DNA of 64,000 bases from JANXMY01 sp965246745 (lineage in GTDB: Bacteria; Armatimonadota; Armatimonadia; Armatimonadales; Capsulimonadaceae), in NCBI GenBank assembly GCA_965246745.1, contig OZ251980.1:3038001-3102000 (forward strand). The letters run 5' to 3'. Within the stretch, counting starts at the first letter, position 1. Every line of letters starts with the position of its first letter. The translations under genes and the position numbers were made by a program. A model generated the notes under the pieces. It did no database searches, had not been told where the DNA came from, and saw only the letters and a list, made by a program, of their open reading frames with translations. Shown here piece after piece: positions 48,367-56,874 of this stretch.

Positions 48367-48431
48367 GCAGCGCCCCTACGGCTTCCACTCTGTATTGCTC
48401 CCCAAAATTGGGGCGGGGGGGCTTTCATGGC

Positions 48432-49034
48432 TTACTTCCGCGACACGAACGCATTGCCCGAAACGTAATAGCGCCAGGGCAACTCCACGCCCTGCGAGAT
48501 GCCGATGCGCGTCGTCTCGACCGTCGTAAACGGCGGCGACTCGCGCGGCAGCACCATCAGCGCCGCGCCGGGCTGCGTGATGTCCAGGCTGTTGTGGTCC
48601 AGCCGGGTCAACGCCAGCGCCTGCGCCAGCTTGCCGGGACCGTTTGTAAGCTGCTTTGTCTCGGCAATCCCGCCCCGATTGAGGCGCATGGCGTCCAGGC
48701 CGCTCACGGGTTCCAACGCGCGGATCAGCACGGCTTCGGCGACCCCGGCCGGGGCGCAGACCAGGTTCAGCATCATATGCAGGCCGTAGGTGAAGTACAC
48801 ATAGGCCCGGCCGGGAGGGCCGAACATGGCGGCGTTGCGCGGGGTCTGCCCCCGGTAGGCATGGCAGGCGGGGTCGTCTTTGAGGTACGCTTCGGTCTCG
48901 ACAATGATGCCGGACAGGGTTTCGCCGCTCGGCAGGGTGCGGACCAAAAGCTGACCCAGCAGCTTGCGGGCGGCGTCGCGCGTGTCCTGCAAGTAAAACT
49001 CGGCCGGCAGCGGGACGGGCGGGGGAGCTACCAC
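48432..49034 (-). CDS. DNA-3-methyladenine glycosylase (AAG/MPG family)
   Basis: 200 residues. Excises alkylated purines from DNA, starting base-excision repair. Motifs: RKLLGQLLVR, IIVETEAYLKDDPACHAYRG with the catalytic Glu, FGPPGRAYVYFTYGLHMMLN, VLIRALEP, LTNGPGKLAQAL. Overlaps the PolX-type HhH gene by 7 nt, suggesting a small repair operon. Confidence 0.95.
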   Translation of the reverse strand: MVAPPPVPLPAEFYLQDTRDAARKLLGQLLVRTLPSGETLSGIIVETEAYLKDDPACHAYRGQTPRNAAMFGPPGRAYVYFTYGLHMMLNLVCAPAGVAEAVLIRALEPVSGLDAMRLNRGGIAETKQLTNGPGKLAQALALTRLDHNSLDITQPGAALMVLPRESPPFTTVETTRIGISQGVELPWRYYVSGNAFVSRK

Positions 49035-49402
49035 GGCGACTCGATCTCCGGGGCTTCGGAGCCGGCCTCGACCGGCGCGTCGGCTTCGGCGTGGACCGGC
49101 GCGGCCTCTTCGCCGGCCGCTTCTTTGGCCGCTTCCTCGGCTTTAAGGCGCTCGTACAGCTCGCACGTCCCCGTCGAAAGTATCTCCTGCGTTTTGCCGG
49201 CAATCGCGTCCCCGAAGCCGCCGATCTTTTTCAGCTCGCCCCGCGCGGCGATCTGCGCCGCCGGCTCGGAAAGAGCTTCCAGTGTCCGCACGGCGTTTCG
49301 GTACGCGCGGACTTTGAACGGGTTTTCGCCCCGGCCTTCCAGTATCCCTGCGATCTGCTCGAAAACGTCTGCGATTTCGGAGTTTGTCGGTGTGTGGTCC
49401 AT
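49028..49402 (-). CDS. Helix-hairpin-helix protein related to the PolX N-terminus
   Basis: 124 residues. NSEIADVFEQIAGILEGRGE and NPFKVRAYRNAVRTLEAL are the 8-kDa HhH domain of family X DNA polymerases; a second hairpin is at LKKIGGFGDAIAGKTQEIL. The polymerase and PHP domains are absent; the last 35 residues are acidic and Ala-rich. It likely binds gapped DNA and is coupled to the alkyl-base glycosylase. Confidence 0.88.
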   Translation of the reverse strand: MDHTPTNSEIADVFEQIAGILEGRGENPFKVRAYRNAVRTLEALSEPAAQIAARGELKKIGGFGDAIAGKTQEILSTGTCELYERLKAEEAAKEAAGEEAAPVHAEADAPVEAGSEAPEIESPW

Positions 49403-49411
49403 AAGGAAATT

Positions 49412-51433
49412 CTACCCCGATTGCAGCAAAGAATACCCCGTCAGCAGGGCCACGGCGGCGACAATCCAGCGCCACAGCTTCCAGTTCCCCCAGCCGTCGG
49501 CGTCGAGAATCCATGCGCAAAGCTGCAAAATCAGCAGCACCAGCACGGGCGTGACGGTCTGCACGAGCGCCAGGTGCGCCCGGCTCGACACGGCGGCGGG
49601 CAGCCGCAACGCTTCCCAAAGCGCCAGCCCCGACAAGGTCAGCGGCAGCAGGCGCGGGACCCACGCGATGTCGGCCGCCTGCGACAGCAGAAACAAAGAC
49701 AAAAACAGCAGGCCCCCGGCCGCAGCGCCCGTCTGCGAAGATGCGGAAAGCATCGGCAGCACGCTCGCGCCCAGCAGCAGCGGGAAATACCACAGCGCAA
49801 TCCGGCCCCACGACAGCCGCTCGGGCAGAATACGCACCGACACGGCGATCTCGCGGCGGCCTTCAGACGTTTCCAGCGTGACCGTGTCGGAGTACGACGC
49901 CGGGACGGCCCAGACCGTCTCGGTTTCGGTGAACAGCGTCAGCGTTTGGCGGCGCTTGGCGGAAAACGCGGACGGCTCGACCCGCACCCAGCCGGGCGCG
50001 GCGCTGACCCGGCCTTCCATCCGGCCCCCGGCGGCGCTTTGAACCGTAAGCTTGGCGCGTCGCCGCCGGCCCCGGCGCAGCGTGCCGAAATCCACCGTAT
50101 CGCGGCTGATGACCGGGGGATTGACAGCCACGTGGCCGGCCGTGAGCGGCGCGGCGGGCGCAAGGGCGGCAAGGCGGCGGTATTCGGGGCGGCTCGGGTC
50201 CAGGCGCTCGGCCCGCCGCCGCCGCGCTTCGGCTTCTTCGCCGTACCCCTGCCCGGCGAGATGCACGGCGTCGGCATAGTCCCGGCGGGCGTCGGCCTCG
50301 GTTTCCACTCCGGCCCGGTACAGAAAATCGCGCAGGGCCTCGCTGCCGTCCCGGCCCGCGTCCCCCGAAACTTCATCGGCGACCGCCGCCAAAGGCTCCT
50401 CGCCGAGACCCCGCAGCCAGCGGGCCAGCGTGCCGCTTTCCAGCGCGGCGGCGGCCTCGTCCCAGCGGTCCGGCGCGGCGGCCAGAAACGCGTCCACGTC
50501 CGGCAGGGCGGCGGGAAATGCGGCGGGCGGCAGCGCAAACGCCGTGTGCGCGACGGTCGCCAAGTCTTCTCCCCAATCCTCGGTGTCGCCGCTGCCGCCG
50601 GACAGCGTCTTGGCAAAGCCTGCGCCTGCGGCCAGCCCCAGCGCCCGCAGGTCCGACGCCATCGCCCCGGCGTCTTTATAGCGCTCCGCTTTGTCGCGGG
50701 CCAGCGCACGGCTGACAATCGCGTCAATCTGAGAAGAGACTTCGGGACGCAGGGCGGACACGGGGACCAGGGGGGCGGACTCAATCGCCGTTTTCCACGC
50801 AAACGGGTCTTTGGCTTTCAGAACTTGAAAGGGGCGGCGGCCGGCCAGCATTTCGTAGAGCACGACCCCGGCCGCCCAGATGTCGGACTGGCGGTCGGAC
50901 TGCTCGCCCGGATGGAAATCTTCCGGGGCCATGTACGCATACGTCCCTGCGCCGCCGGCGAGCGAATGCGTCCCCAAATGCGCGGCCAGGCCGAAGTCCA
51001 CCAGCTTGACGACCCCGGCGGGGGTCAGCAGAATGTTCGCCGGCTTGATGTCCCGGTGCACCGTGCGCTGCGAGTGGGCATACGCCAGGCCGTCGCAGAT
51101 TTGGGCGGCGACCGAAACGGCCTCGGCGACCGGCAGCGCGGAGGCCGAGCGCAAAACGGCCTGAAGCGTCCGGCCCCGCACATATTCCATGTCAATGACG
51201 ATGCGCCCGGCAATCTCATCCACCGAGTTCACCTGCACAATGTTCGGGTGGCGCAGGCGGTCCAAAACCCGCGCTTCTTCGAGAAAGCGCTCTTTGTCCT
51301 CGCCCTTGGCGCTGACTTCTTTGAGTGCAACCTGCTTGCCGAGCAGCGTGTCTTTGGCAAGGTAAACAATGCCCGACGCCCCATGCCCCAGCACATCCAG
51401 GCGCTCATATTTTCCGAGCTTTTCCAGCGGCAT
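49412..51433 (-). CDS. Membrane Ser/Thr protein kinase
   Basis: 673 residues. Kinase domain 1-270: LGHGASGIVYLAKDTLLGKQ, VALKEVS with the ATP lysine, HRDIKPANILL catalytic loop, KLVDFGL, and AYMAPEDF. The middle resembles a soluble helical region plus a beta-domain (ADNA-like immunoglobulin fold); the last 150 residues contain four or five hydrophobic helices (LWYFPLLLGASVLPML and following), so the kinase is cytosolic and the rest membrane-bound. Could be opposed by PP2C at 31073. Confidence 0.9.
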   Translation of the reverse strand: MPLEKLGKYERLDVLGHGASGIVYLAKDTLLGKQVALKEVSAKGEDKERFLEEARVLDRLRHPNIVQVNSVDEIAGRIVIDMEYVRGRTLQAVLRSASALPVAEAVSVAAQICDGLAYAHSQRTVHRDIKPANILLTPAGVVKLVDFGLAAHLGTHSLAGGAGTYAYMAPEDFHPGEQSDRQSDIWAAGVVLYEMLAGRRPFQVLKAKDPFAWKTAIESAPLVPVSALRPEVSSQIDAIVSRALARDKAERYKDAGAMASDLRALGLAAGAGFAKTLSGGSGDTEDWGEDLATVAHTAFALPPAAFPAALPDVDAFLAAAPDRWDEAAAALESGTLARWLRGLGEEPLAAVADEVSGDAGRDGSEALRDFLYRAGVETEADARRDYADAVHLAGQGYGEEAEARRRRAERLDPSRPEYRRLAALAPAAPLTAGHVAVNPPVISRDTVDFGTLRRGRRRRAKLTVQSAAGGRMEGRVSAAPGWVRVEPSAFSAKRRQTLTLFTETETVWAVPASYSDTVTLETSEGRREIAVSVRILPERLSWGRIALWYFPLLLGASVLPMLSASSQTGAAAGGLLFLSLFLLSQAADIAWVPRLLPLTLSGLALWEALRLPAAVSSRAHLALVQTVTPVLVLLILQLCAWILDADGWGNWKLWRWIVAAVALLTGYSLLQSG

Positions 51434-51454
51434 GTGTTTTGTTAGCGGCGCGTG

Positions 51455-52036
51455 TTACTCGCTGTCCGCGAGGGCGTTTTCGATCCGCCGGTCCGGCACC
51501 AGCCAAAGCAGCGCGACGGCGGCGTAGATCACGTCGGGCAGCCAGGCCGACGCAAACGACAGGGCGACCGCCAGCGCGTACAGCGCCGGCGACACTTTCC
51601 CTTTCATGTCGCGCCCGAGCGCCGCGCAGAGCACCGCATTGCGGCCCGGCGCATGCAGAATAGCGGTTTGCAGCAAGCTGTAAGCCAGCGACGCCATCAG
51701 CAGCAGCACGCCGTACACGGCGGTTGGGGCGCGGGCCGCAAAATGCCGGCCCTGCCACTCGGTCGCAAACGGAATCAACGACAGCCAGAACAGCAGCAGC
51801 ATGTTCGCCCACAGCACCCTGCCGTTGACCTGGCCGGTCGCCGCCAGCAGGTGATGGTGGTTGTTCCAGTAAATGCCGACATACAAAAAACTCAGCACAT
51901 AACTGCCGAGCGACGGCAGCAGCGGGCGCAGGTCGGCCAGAGCCGCGCCTTCGGGAACACGCAGCTCCAGCACCATGATCGTGATGATAATCGCCAAGAC
52001 GCCGTCGCTGAACGCCGCCAGCCGTTCTTTGCCCAT
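51455..52036 (-). CDS. TMEM175/DUF1211-family potassium channel-like protein
   Basis: 193 residues from ATG 52036; the long upstream open frame is antisense to nothing conserved and overlaps the GH16-GT2 gene. The RxxxFSDGVxAI motif is present (RLAAFSDGVLAIIITIMVLE), then YWNNHHHLLAA, six hydrophobic helices in all. Prokaryotic TMEM175 proteins conduct K+ as tetramers of six-helix subunits. Lies 29 bases after the GH16-GT2 gene, probably the same operon. Confidence 0.85.
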   Translation of the reverse strand: MGKERLAAFSDGVLAIIITIMVLELRVPEGAALADLRPLLPSLGSYVLSFLYVGIYWNNHHHLLAATGQVNGRVLWANMLLLFWLSLIPFATEWQGRHFAARAPTAVYGVLLLMASLAYSLLQTAILHAPGRNAVLCAALGRDMKGKVSPALYALAVALSFASAWLPDVIYAAVALLWLVPDRRIENALADSE

Positions 52037-52065
52037 AACACTCCGTTCGCTAAAGCTCCGTTCGC

Positions 52066-54606
52066 TTACCCTTGCCGCCGGTCGCGAAAGCCGAGCCACA
52101 GCACGCTTCCGAGCAGCAGCAGCATCGCCAGCAGCCAAAAGCCGCTGCCCAGCGCCCGCGCTTCGTCCGCCGCCGGATGCAGCAGGGTCAGCAGGCCGCC
52201 GAGGCAGACCAGCGCCGCCAGGGTCTGGCCCAGCAGGGGCAGGCGGGGGCGGCGGGCCAAGCGCCGCTTGGGAGTCACGGCAAACCCGATCCGCCGGCCC
52301 CAAACGACTTGCAGCAAGCTGTGCAGCAGGACCGGAAAGCTGCCGAAGCCGAGCGCAATCCCCCGCAGCGTCGTTCGGCCCCGCGCCGCCCGCCAGAACG
52401 CAATCTGCGACAGCGCGAAATACGGCACAAAGCGGCTGAGAAACGCTTCCGCGCCCGTTTCCGTCAGCGCGGACACGCCCGACAGCAGGTACACGGCGGG
52501 CACGACCAGATACACCAAGTCGCGCAGGCCGCACAAGTAATGCGTACACGACAGCGTGTACTGCACCCGCTGGGCGAAAGACAGGCCGCCCGCGCCCGGC
52601 AGAAACAGCCGCCGCCAGTCCTGCCGCAGCACGCCGAGTGTTCCGCTCGCCCACCGGCCCTGCTGCGTGAAATAGGCGCTCAGGTCCATCGGGCCGAGGC
52701 CGGTCGCCAGCCGGCCCGGCAGAAACACGCCGCGCCAGCGGGCATGGAGCCGCAGCGACGCCGCAAAGTCTTCCGTGACCGAGTCCTGCGGCAGCCCGCC
52801 GATCTCGTCAAGCGCCGCCGCCCGGATCACGACATTGGTGCCGCAGATAAACGCCGAATTGAGCGCGGCCTTGCCGGGGCAAAGCACTTCGTAGAAAAGC
52901 GCCTGCTGGTCGCCCGCCCACCGCGCGACGGCGCTGTCGGTGTTGCGGTAAAACTGCCCGGTCTGCACCCAGCCGACCGCCGGGTCGGCAAACGGCGGCA
53001 GGGTTCGGAGCAAAAACTCCGGCGCGGCAATCTGGTCGGCGTCAAAAATCACAACAAGCGCGTCCCCAATCGCGCCGACCTGCTGCCGGACGTGCTCCAA
53101 GTTGCCGGCTTTGGCGCCCCCGCCGACGGTCCGGGTGACGCATTCCACTCCCAAATCGCGGGCCAGCGCGTCAATCTCGGCCCACGCCGCATAGCCGCCG
53201 ACCAAGCCGTCGTTGCAGACCACAATTCGAACCGAGGCGTCCGGGTTCTCCGCCTGATACGCGGCGCGGGCGGCAAGAGCGCCCTGCACCGTCGGGCCGA
53301 CCACGTCCACCCCTTCGTTGACGGTCGGAACGAACACAAACACCGGGCGGGGGGGCGGGTCCGCCGCCGGGCAAAGCGGGCGGGGGCGGCGCGGCCACAG
53401 CGTGTACTGCCAGCCGAGCGTTTGCAGCAGGCCATGCGTTTCCGCCAGAAACAGCGGCAGGGCGATGCCCCAGGCCGCCCAGTTGACGATCTGCGCCCGG
53501 AACACCAGGTAGCCGAGCGCGGCGGCCCCGGTCCCGGCGGCCAGCGCCGCCGTGCCGGCGTCGGCGGCGGGCCGGCCCCGGCGCATCCCCAGCCAGACCA
53601 GCCCCATCAGCGCCAGAACAAAGACGCCGCCGCCGATCTCCGGGCCGCGCTTAGTCGCACCGCGCCCGCCGGGCGGCGCGGGGGCGGGGGACAGCGCCGG
53701 GGCGGGGGGCGGCGGCACGAAAAAGTGCGGCACCGGACTGTAAATCGGCGGCGGGCCGCCTTTTTTTTGGTAAACCCGGATGAAGTCCACTTGCAGCGTC
53801 TGCGGCCAGGCGCGAGGGTCCGGCGCTTCGGCAAACTCCCCGCCGACCATTAAATTGATCCGCAGGTACATCGGCTTGTCCGAAACCGGGCCGTACACCG
53901 TGCCGCGCGGAACGCCGTCCACGGTCCACCGGACAACGCCCGGACGCCATTCCACCCGGTAGGTATGCCAGCGGCCCCAGTCCACTGCCGGCGGCGCGAC
54001 ATAATTTCGGTTTTCCTGCTGATGGTCTCCGGCGCTGTCTTTCCAGTGATTGGTCAGCCACAGCTCGTGCGGGTCGCGCCCGATAAACTCGGCGACATCA
54101 ATTTCCGGCGGCCAGCTTTCGTCGGCAGGCAGCAGGTACACCGCCGGCCAAGCGCCGTACCCTTTGGGGAACCGGCAGCGGGTCTCGACCCGCCCGTACT
54201 GCTGGCAGAACTTGCCCAGGGTGCGGACATCGCCCGATGTGTACTGATGCGGGCCGCCGGGGTGATACACGCTGGTAATCCGCAGCGACCCGTTTCGGAC
54301 ATGGACCGCGCCGGGCACGAAAAATTGCAGCGGGCGGGAGCGGTTGGGAAACCGGCCGGTGCTGGCCGTCCAAAAGCGCGGATTGAGCGCCGTGCCCGAA
54401 AACTCGTCGTCAAACGTCAGCGTCCATCCGGGCGGCACCGGGACGGGGCGGGCATGTGCGCCGGGAGGCGTCAAAAGCCCCAGCAAAAAAGCCGGCACCA
54501 AAGCCAGCAAAAAAGTCCGTACAATGGTCCGCAAAAAGGTCCGTAGCAGCAGGCAGGACGGCGCGGCCGCTCCGGCGCGGCGTTCTTTCCGAATTCTCAC
54601 GCGCAC
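52066..54606 (-). CDS. Fusion of GH16 beta-glucanase and processive GT2 glycosyltransferase
   Basis: 846 residues. Residues about 1-40 include a signal/anchor helix (LLALVPAFLLGLLTPP). A GH16 domain (50-270) follows, catalytic motif PPEIDVAEFIG with its two glutamates, and WHTYRVEWRPGVVRWTVDG. After a Pro-rich linker and hydrophobic helices comes a GT2 domain: PTVNEGVDVV, IFDADQIAAP (DxD), SVTEDFA and QQGRWASGT (the QxxRW type motif of cellulose/curdlan-type synthases), then several helices. The protein may both synthesise a beta-glucan inside and trim it outside. Starts further upstream run through the terminator of the previous gene, so GTG 54606 after GGGAG is chosen. Confidence 0.85.
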   Translation of the reverse strand: MRVRIRKERRAGAAAPSCLLLRTFLRTIVRTFLLALVPAFLLGLLTPPGAHARPVPVPPGWTLTFDDEFSGTALNPRFWTASTGRFPNRSRPLQFFVPGAVHVRNGSLRITSVYHPGGPHQYTSGDVRTLGKFCQQYGRVETRCRFPKGYGAWPAVYLLPADESWPPEIDVAEFIGRDPHELWLTNHWKDSAGDHQQENRNYVAPPAVDWGRWHTYRVEWRPGVVRWTVDGVPRGTVYGPVSDKPMYLRINLMVGGEFAEAPDPRAWPQTLQVDFIRVYQKKGGPPPIYSPVPHFFVPPPPAPALSPAPAPPGGRGATKRGPEIGGGVFVLALMGLVWLGMRRGRPAADAGTAALAAGTGAAALGYLVFRAQIVNWAAWGIALPLFLAETHGLLQTLGWQYTLWPRRPRPLCPAADPPPRPVFVFVPTVNEGVDVVGPTVQGALAARAAYQAENPDASVRIVVCNDGLVGGYAAWAEIDALARDLGVECVTRTVGGGAKAGNLEHVRQQVGAIGDALVVIFDADQIAAPEFLLRTLPPFADPAVGWVQTGQFYRNTDSAVARWAGDQQALFYEVLCPGKAALNSAFICGTNVVIRAAALDEIGGLPQDSVTEDFAASLRLHARWRGVFLPGRLATGLGPMDLSAYFTQQGRWASGTLGVLRQDWRRLFLPGAGGLSFAQRVQYTLSCTHYLCGLRDLVYLVVPAVYLLSGVSALTETGAEAFLSRFVPYFALSQIAFWRAARGRTTLRGIALGFGSFPVLLHSLLQVVWGRRIGFAVTPKRRLARRPRLPLLGQTLAALVCLGGLLTLLHPAADEARALGSGFWLLAMLLLLGSVLWLGFRDRRQG

Positions 54607-54626
54607 GGCGTCTCCCAGACTAGAAG

Positions 54627-54676
54627 AAAAAAACGCGAAAAAACCGAGAACCCTGCACGCGGAGCGCAGGGTTCTC
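54627..54676 (-). terminator. Intrinsic terminator of the surface-protein gene
   Basis: Minus strand: 11-bp stem GAGAACCCTGC (54676-54666) with GCAGGGTTCTC (54656-54646), nine-base loop, followed by two T-runs. Lies 56 bases after the stop of 54732-56570 and inside the upstream extension of the GT2 frame. Confidence 0.9.
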
Positions 54677-54731
54677 AAACGCCGAGGCTGCGGCCGGTCT
54701 TGCCCGAAGCGAATGTGCGATAACTAGGGCG

Positions 54732-56570
54732 CTACTTGCGGCTTGTCACCAGCAAGTGACCCGTCGCCGGGTCGAACTGCACGTCGGCATCGAGGGCCAG
54801 GCCGATAAACGACAGCGGCACCATTGTCCGGCCCATCAACAGATACGGCTTGCCGTCCAGCGTGACCTGCTTGGCGTTGACCCGCGCCTGCGTGTTGCCC
54901 AGGGTCAGCAGAATGTCTTTGGTCGCGCTTTTCGCCCGCACCGTGCCGCTGACGGACTGCCAGGTGAGCGTCCCGCCGCCCTGCTCGAAAATCTGGCGCA
55001 GGGGGCCGAACAGCACCTGGTTTTGGACAGTCAGCGGCCGGTCTATGGTGACGGCCCGGCTGTTAAACAGCAGGGTGCGCTGACCTGCGCTGCGGAGCAG
55101 GCTGCTCATCATGCTCATCGGCAGATGGACATGCAGCGCGTGTATCTGCGGCATGTGCATTCGGAGCGCGGCGGGCTTGACGACGACCGGCTTGACGGCC
55201 GCCGGGGCCGCTAGGGGGCCGGCGTGAGGCAGAACCGCAAACGGCGAGGCCAACTCGCCGCCCGGCAGGCGCAGCGACGCCATCTGCGGCAGCCGCGCTT
55301 TCCGGCCCGGCGTGCTGTTTTGGGGCGTGCCGCCCCGAAGCGAGCGGGCCGGCGTTTCAGCGATTTCGGCGGACGCCGGAAGCGGCCCGGCGGCCTGCGG
55401 GCGGACAAACTTAGGGCGGACAAACTTAGCGCGGACAGATTTGGCGCGGACCGGGGCCGGCTGAACGACCGCCGGGGCGGCGAACGGCGAAGACAGCTCG
55501 GTCGCAAACTCCGCACGGCCGAAGCCGGCGGGGCCGAGATGCAGGCCGCGAGCGCCGGAAACCATCTGGCGCACAATCGCTTCGGTGGACCGGGGACGCG
55601 GCGCAGTCCGCAGGGCGGCAATCTGCGCCGGGGCCAGATACTGCTCCGGCAAAGCCGCCGGCTTTTTCGGCGCGGCGAAGATGCGGGCCGGCTTCGGGGC
55701 TTTGGCCTTTGGGGCGTCCAGCAGGTCATGGCGGATGCCGGTCTGGCCGCCGGGGTTGTTGACATACAAGCGCAGCGCTTTTGTCTGGCCGACCGCGCCG
55801 GCCGTGTCGTTGTAGCCGTACACTTCAATCGTATGGTAGCCGTTGGCGGCCGCCGTGGTGTCCCATTCGAACTCATACGGCGCGTAGTTGCGGAGGGTCA
55901 CAAACGTTTTGTCAATAAACAGCGACACATACGGCGCTTTGCCGCTCGGGTCGGCGGCCTGCACCCGCAGAGTGACCACGCCCTGCACTTTGCCGTCGGG
56001 GGTCGGGCTGAGAAGCTTCAAAGTGGGGGGCAGGCCGGACGACGTATTCGGAGCGGCGGGCAGTGCGGGGCCGCCGCCGGTGCCCGGCGCGAGAAGACGG
56101 GTCGCGCCGGGGTCCATGCCTTCGAATGTAAACCGGCTTTTGGCGGACTGCACTTCCTGGTCGGCGGCGGTCGCCCGGATCACGATCTGATGCGTGCCTG
56201 CCGAAATCTGCCCGGCGTCAATCAAAAACGACACCACGCCCCGTGTTTCCGGCACGTCCAAAGTTTTCGCCGCCGCTTTTGCGCCGTCAATGAACAGCTC
56301 CACCGCGACAATCTGGTTGGCGGGGCTGCCCTGATAAAACGCCGACACTTCGACGGGCTTCACCCCCGACAGCGGCTGGTGCGGGTCCGGGCTGAGAATA
56401 GTCACGCCGAGGTCCGCCGCGCCGGGCGCGGTGAACGGCGCGGCCAGGGCGCGGTGGGGGCCGAACACGCTGAGGCCGAGGGTCGCGGCCAGCACGGCGG
56501 CCGCGCCGGTCAGCCCGTGAAACGATTTTGCGTGAGTCGGCTTTGCGTCGGTCGGTGTCGAAAGGTTCAT
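54732..56570 (-). CDS. Exported Ig-like/copper-amine-oxidase-N-domain protein
   Basis: 612 residues from ATG 56570, which follows GGAGG. A signal helix (AAAVLAATLGLSVFG) precedes two Ig-like beta domains (residues about 50-140 and 165-260; GYHTIEVYGYNDTAGAVGQ). A basic, Pro/Ala-rich middle contains repeated VRAKSVRAKFVRPKFVRPQ-like units. The C-terminal 100 residues match the copper amine oxidase N-domain seen in many surface proteins (VTIDRPLTVQNQVLFGPLR, RTMVPLSFIGLALDADVQF). Probably a wall- or polysaccharide-binding exported protein. Its terminator separates it from the GH16-GT2 gene. Confidence 0.8.
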   Translation of the reverse strand: MNLSTPTDAKPTHAKSFHGLTGAAAVLAATLGLSVFGPHRALAAPFTAPGAADLGVTILSPDPHQPLSGVKPVEVSAFYQGSPANQIVAVELFIDGAKAAAKTLDVPETRGVVSFLIDAGQISAGTHQIVIRATAADQEVQSAKSRFTFEGMDPGATRLLAPGTGGGPALPAAPNTSSGLPPTLKLLSPTPDGKVQGVVTLRVQAADPSGKAPYVSLFIDKTFVTLRNYAPYEFEWDTTAAANGYHTIEVYGYNDTAGAVGQTKALRLYVNNPGGQTGIRHDLLDAPKAKAPKPARIFAAPKKPAALPEQYLAPAQIAALRTAPRPRSTEAIVRQMVSGARGLHLGPAGFGRAEFATELSSPFAAPAVVQPAPVRAKSVRAKFVRPKFVRPQAAGPLPASAEIAETPARSLRGGTPQNSTPGRKARLPQMASLRLPGGELASPFAVLPHAGPLAAPAAVKPVVVKPAALRMHMPQIHALHVHLPMSMMSSLLRSAGQRTLLFNSRAVTIDRPLTVQNQVLFGPLRQIFEQGGGTLTWQSVSGTVRAKSATKDILLTLGNTQARVNAKQVTLDGKPYLLMGRTMVPLSFIGLALDADVQFDPATGHLLVTSRK

Positions 56571-56833
56571 GGTACGCCTCCAAGCAAGGTGTGTGATCAC
56601 GGTGTGTGATGCGGCAGTGGACGGGCCGCCGGCAGCCGGCAGAGTCCGGAGAAATTCGGTGCTACGCTACTTTAACATAGGTTGCCGGAAAAGTCAAGCG
56701 TTCCGTCCCGAAGCGGCGGCGGCGCGGAGGCCCGAAATTGTCCGGCTGAGGATTGGGAATTGCCCAGGATTTCAACTCTGGGCCTTCAATCCCGAGCCAC
56801 GCTCGGGGCGGCCATTCCATTTGCCGTCCTGCG

Positions 56834-56842
56834 TGGTATAAT
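56834..56842 (+). promoter_or_regulatory. Extended -10 promoter TGG-TATAAT of the peptide transporter
   Basis: Box 33 bases before the TTG start, with AGGAG in between. The rest of the gap 56571-56833 has a hairpin CCCGAGCCACGCTCGGG and no gene. Confidence 0.65.
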
Positions 56843-56874
56843 AAACAATCTTTCCCCGACACAGGAGAACACGT

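Noticed and set aside
49091..51445. 784-residue plus-strand frame opposite the kinase
   Set aside because: Antisense shadow of the GC-rich kinase gene, which has all catalytic motifs on the minus strand.
51455..52654. 399-residue open frame including the TMEM175-like protein
   Set aside because: The extra 200 residues overlap the GH16-GT2 gene and are Arg/Gly/Ala-rich frame noise; the FSDGVLAI domain begins at 52036.
52066..54678. Start of the GH16-GT2 gene at 54678
   Set aside because: It would translate through the intrinsic terminator of the upstream gene; GTG 54606 has its own ribosome site.
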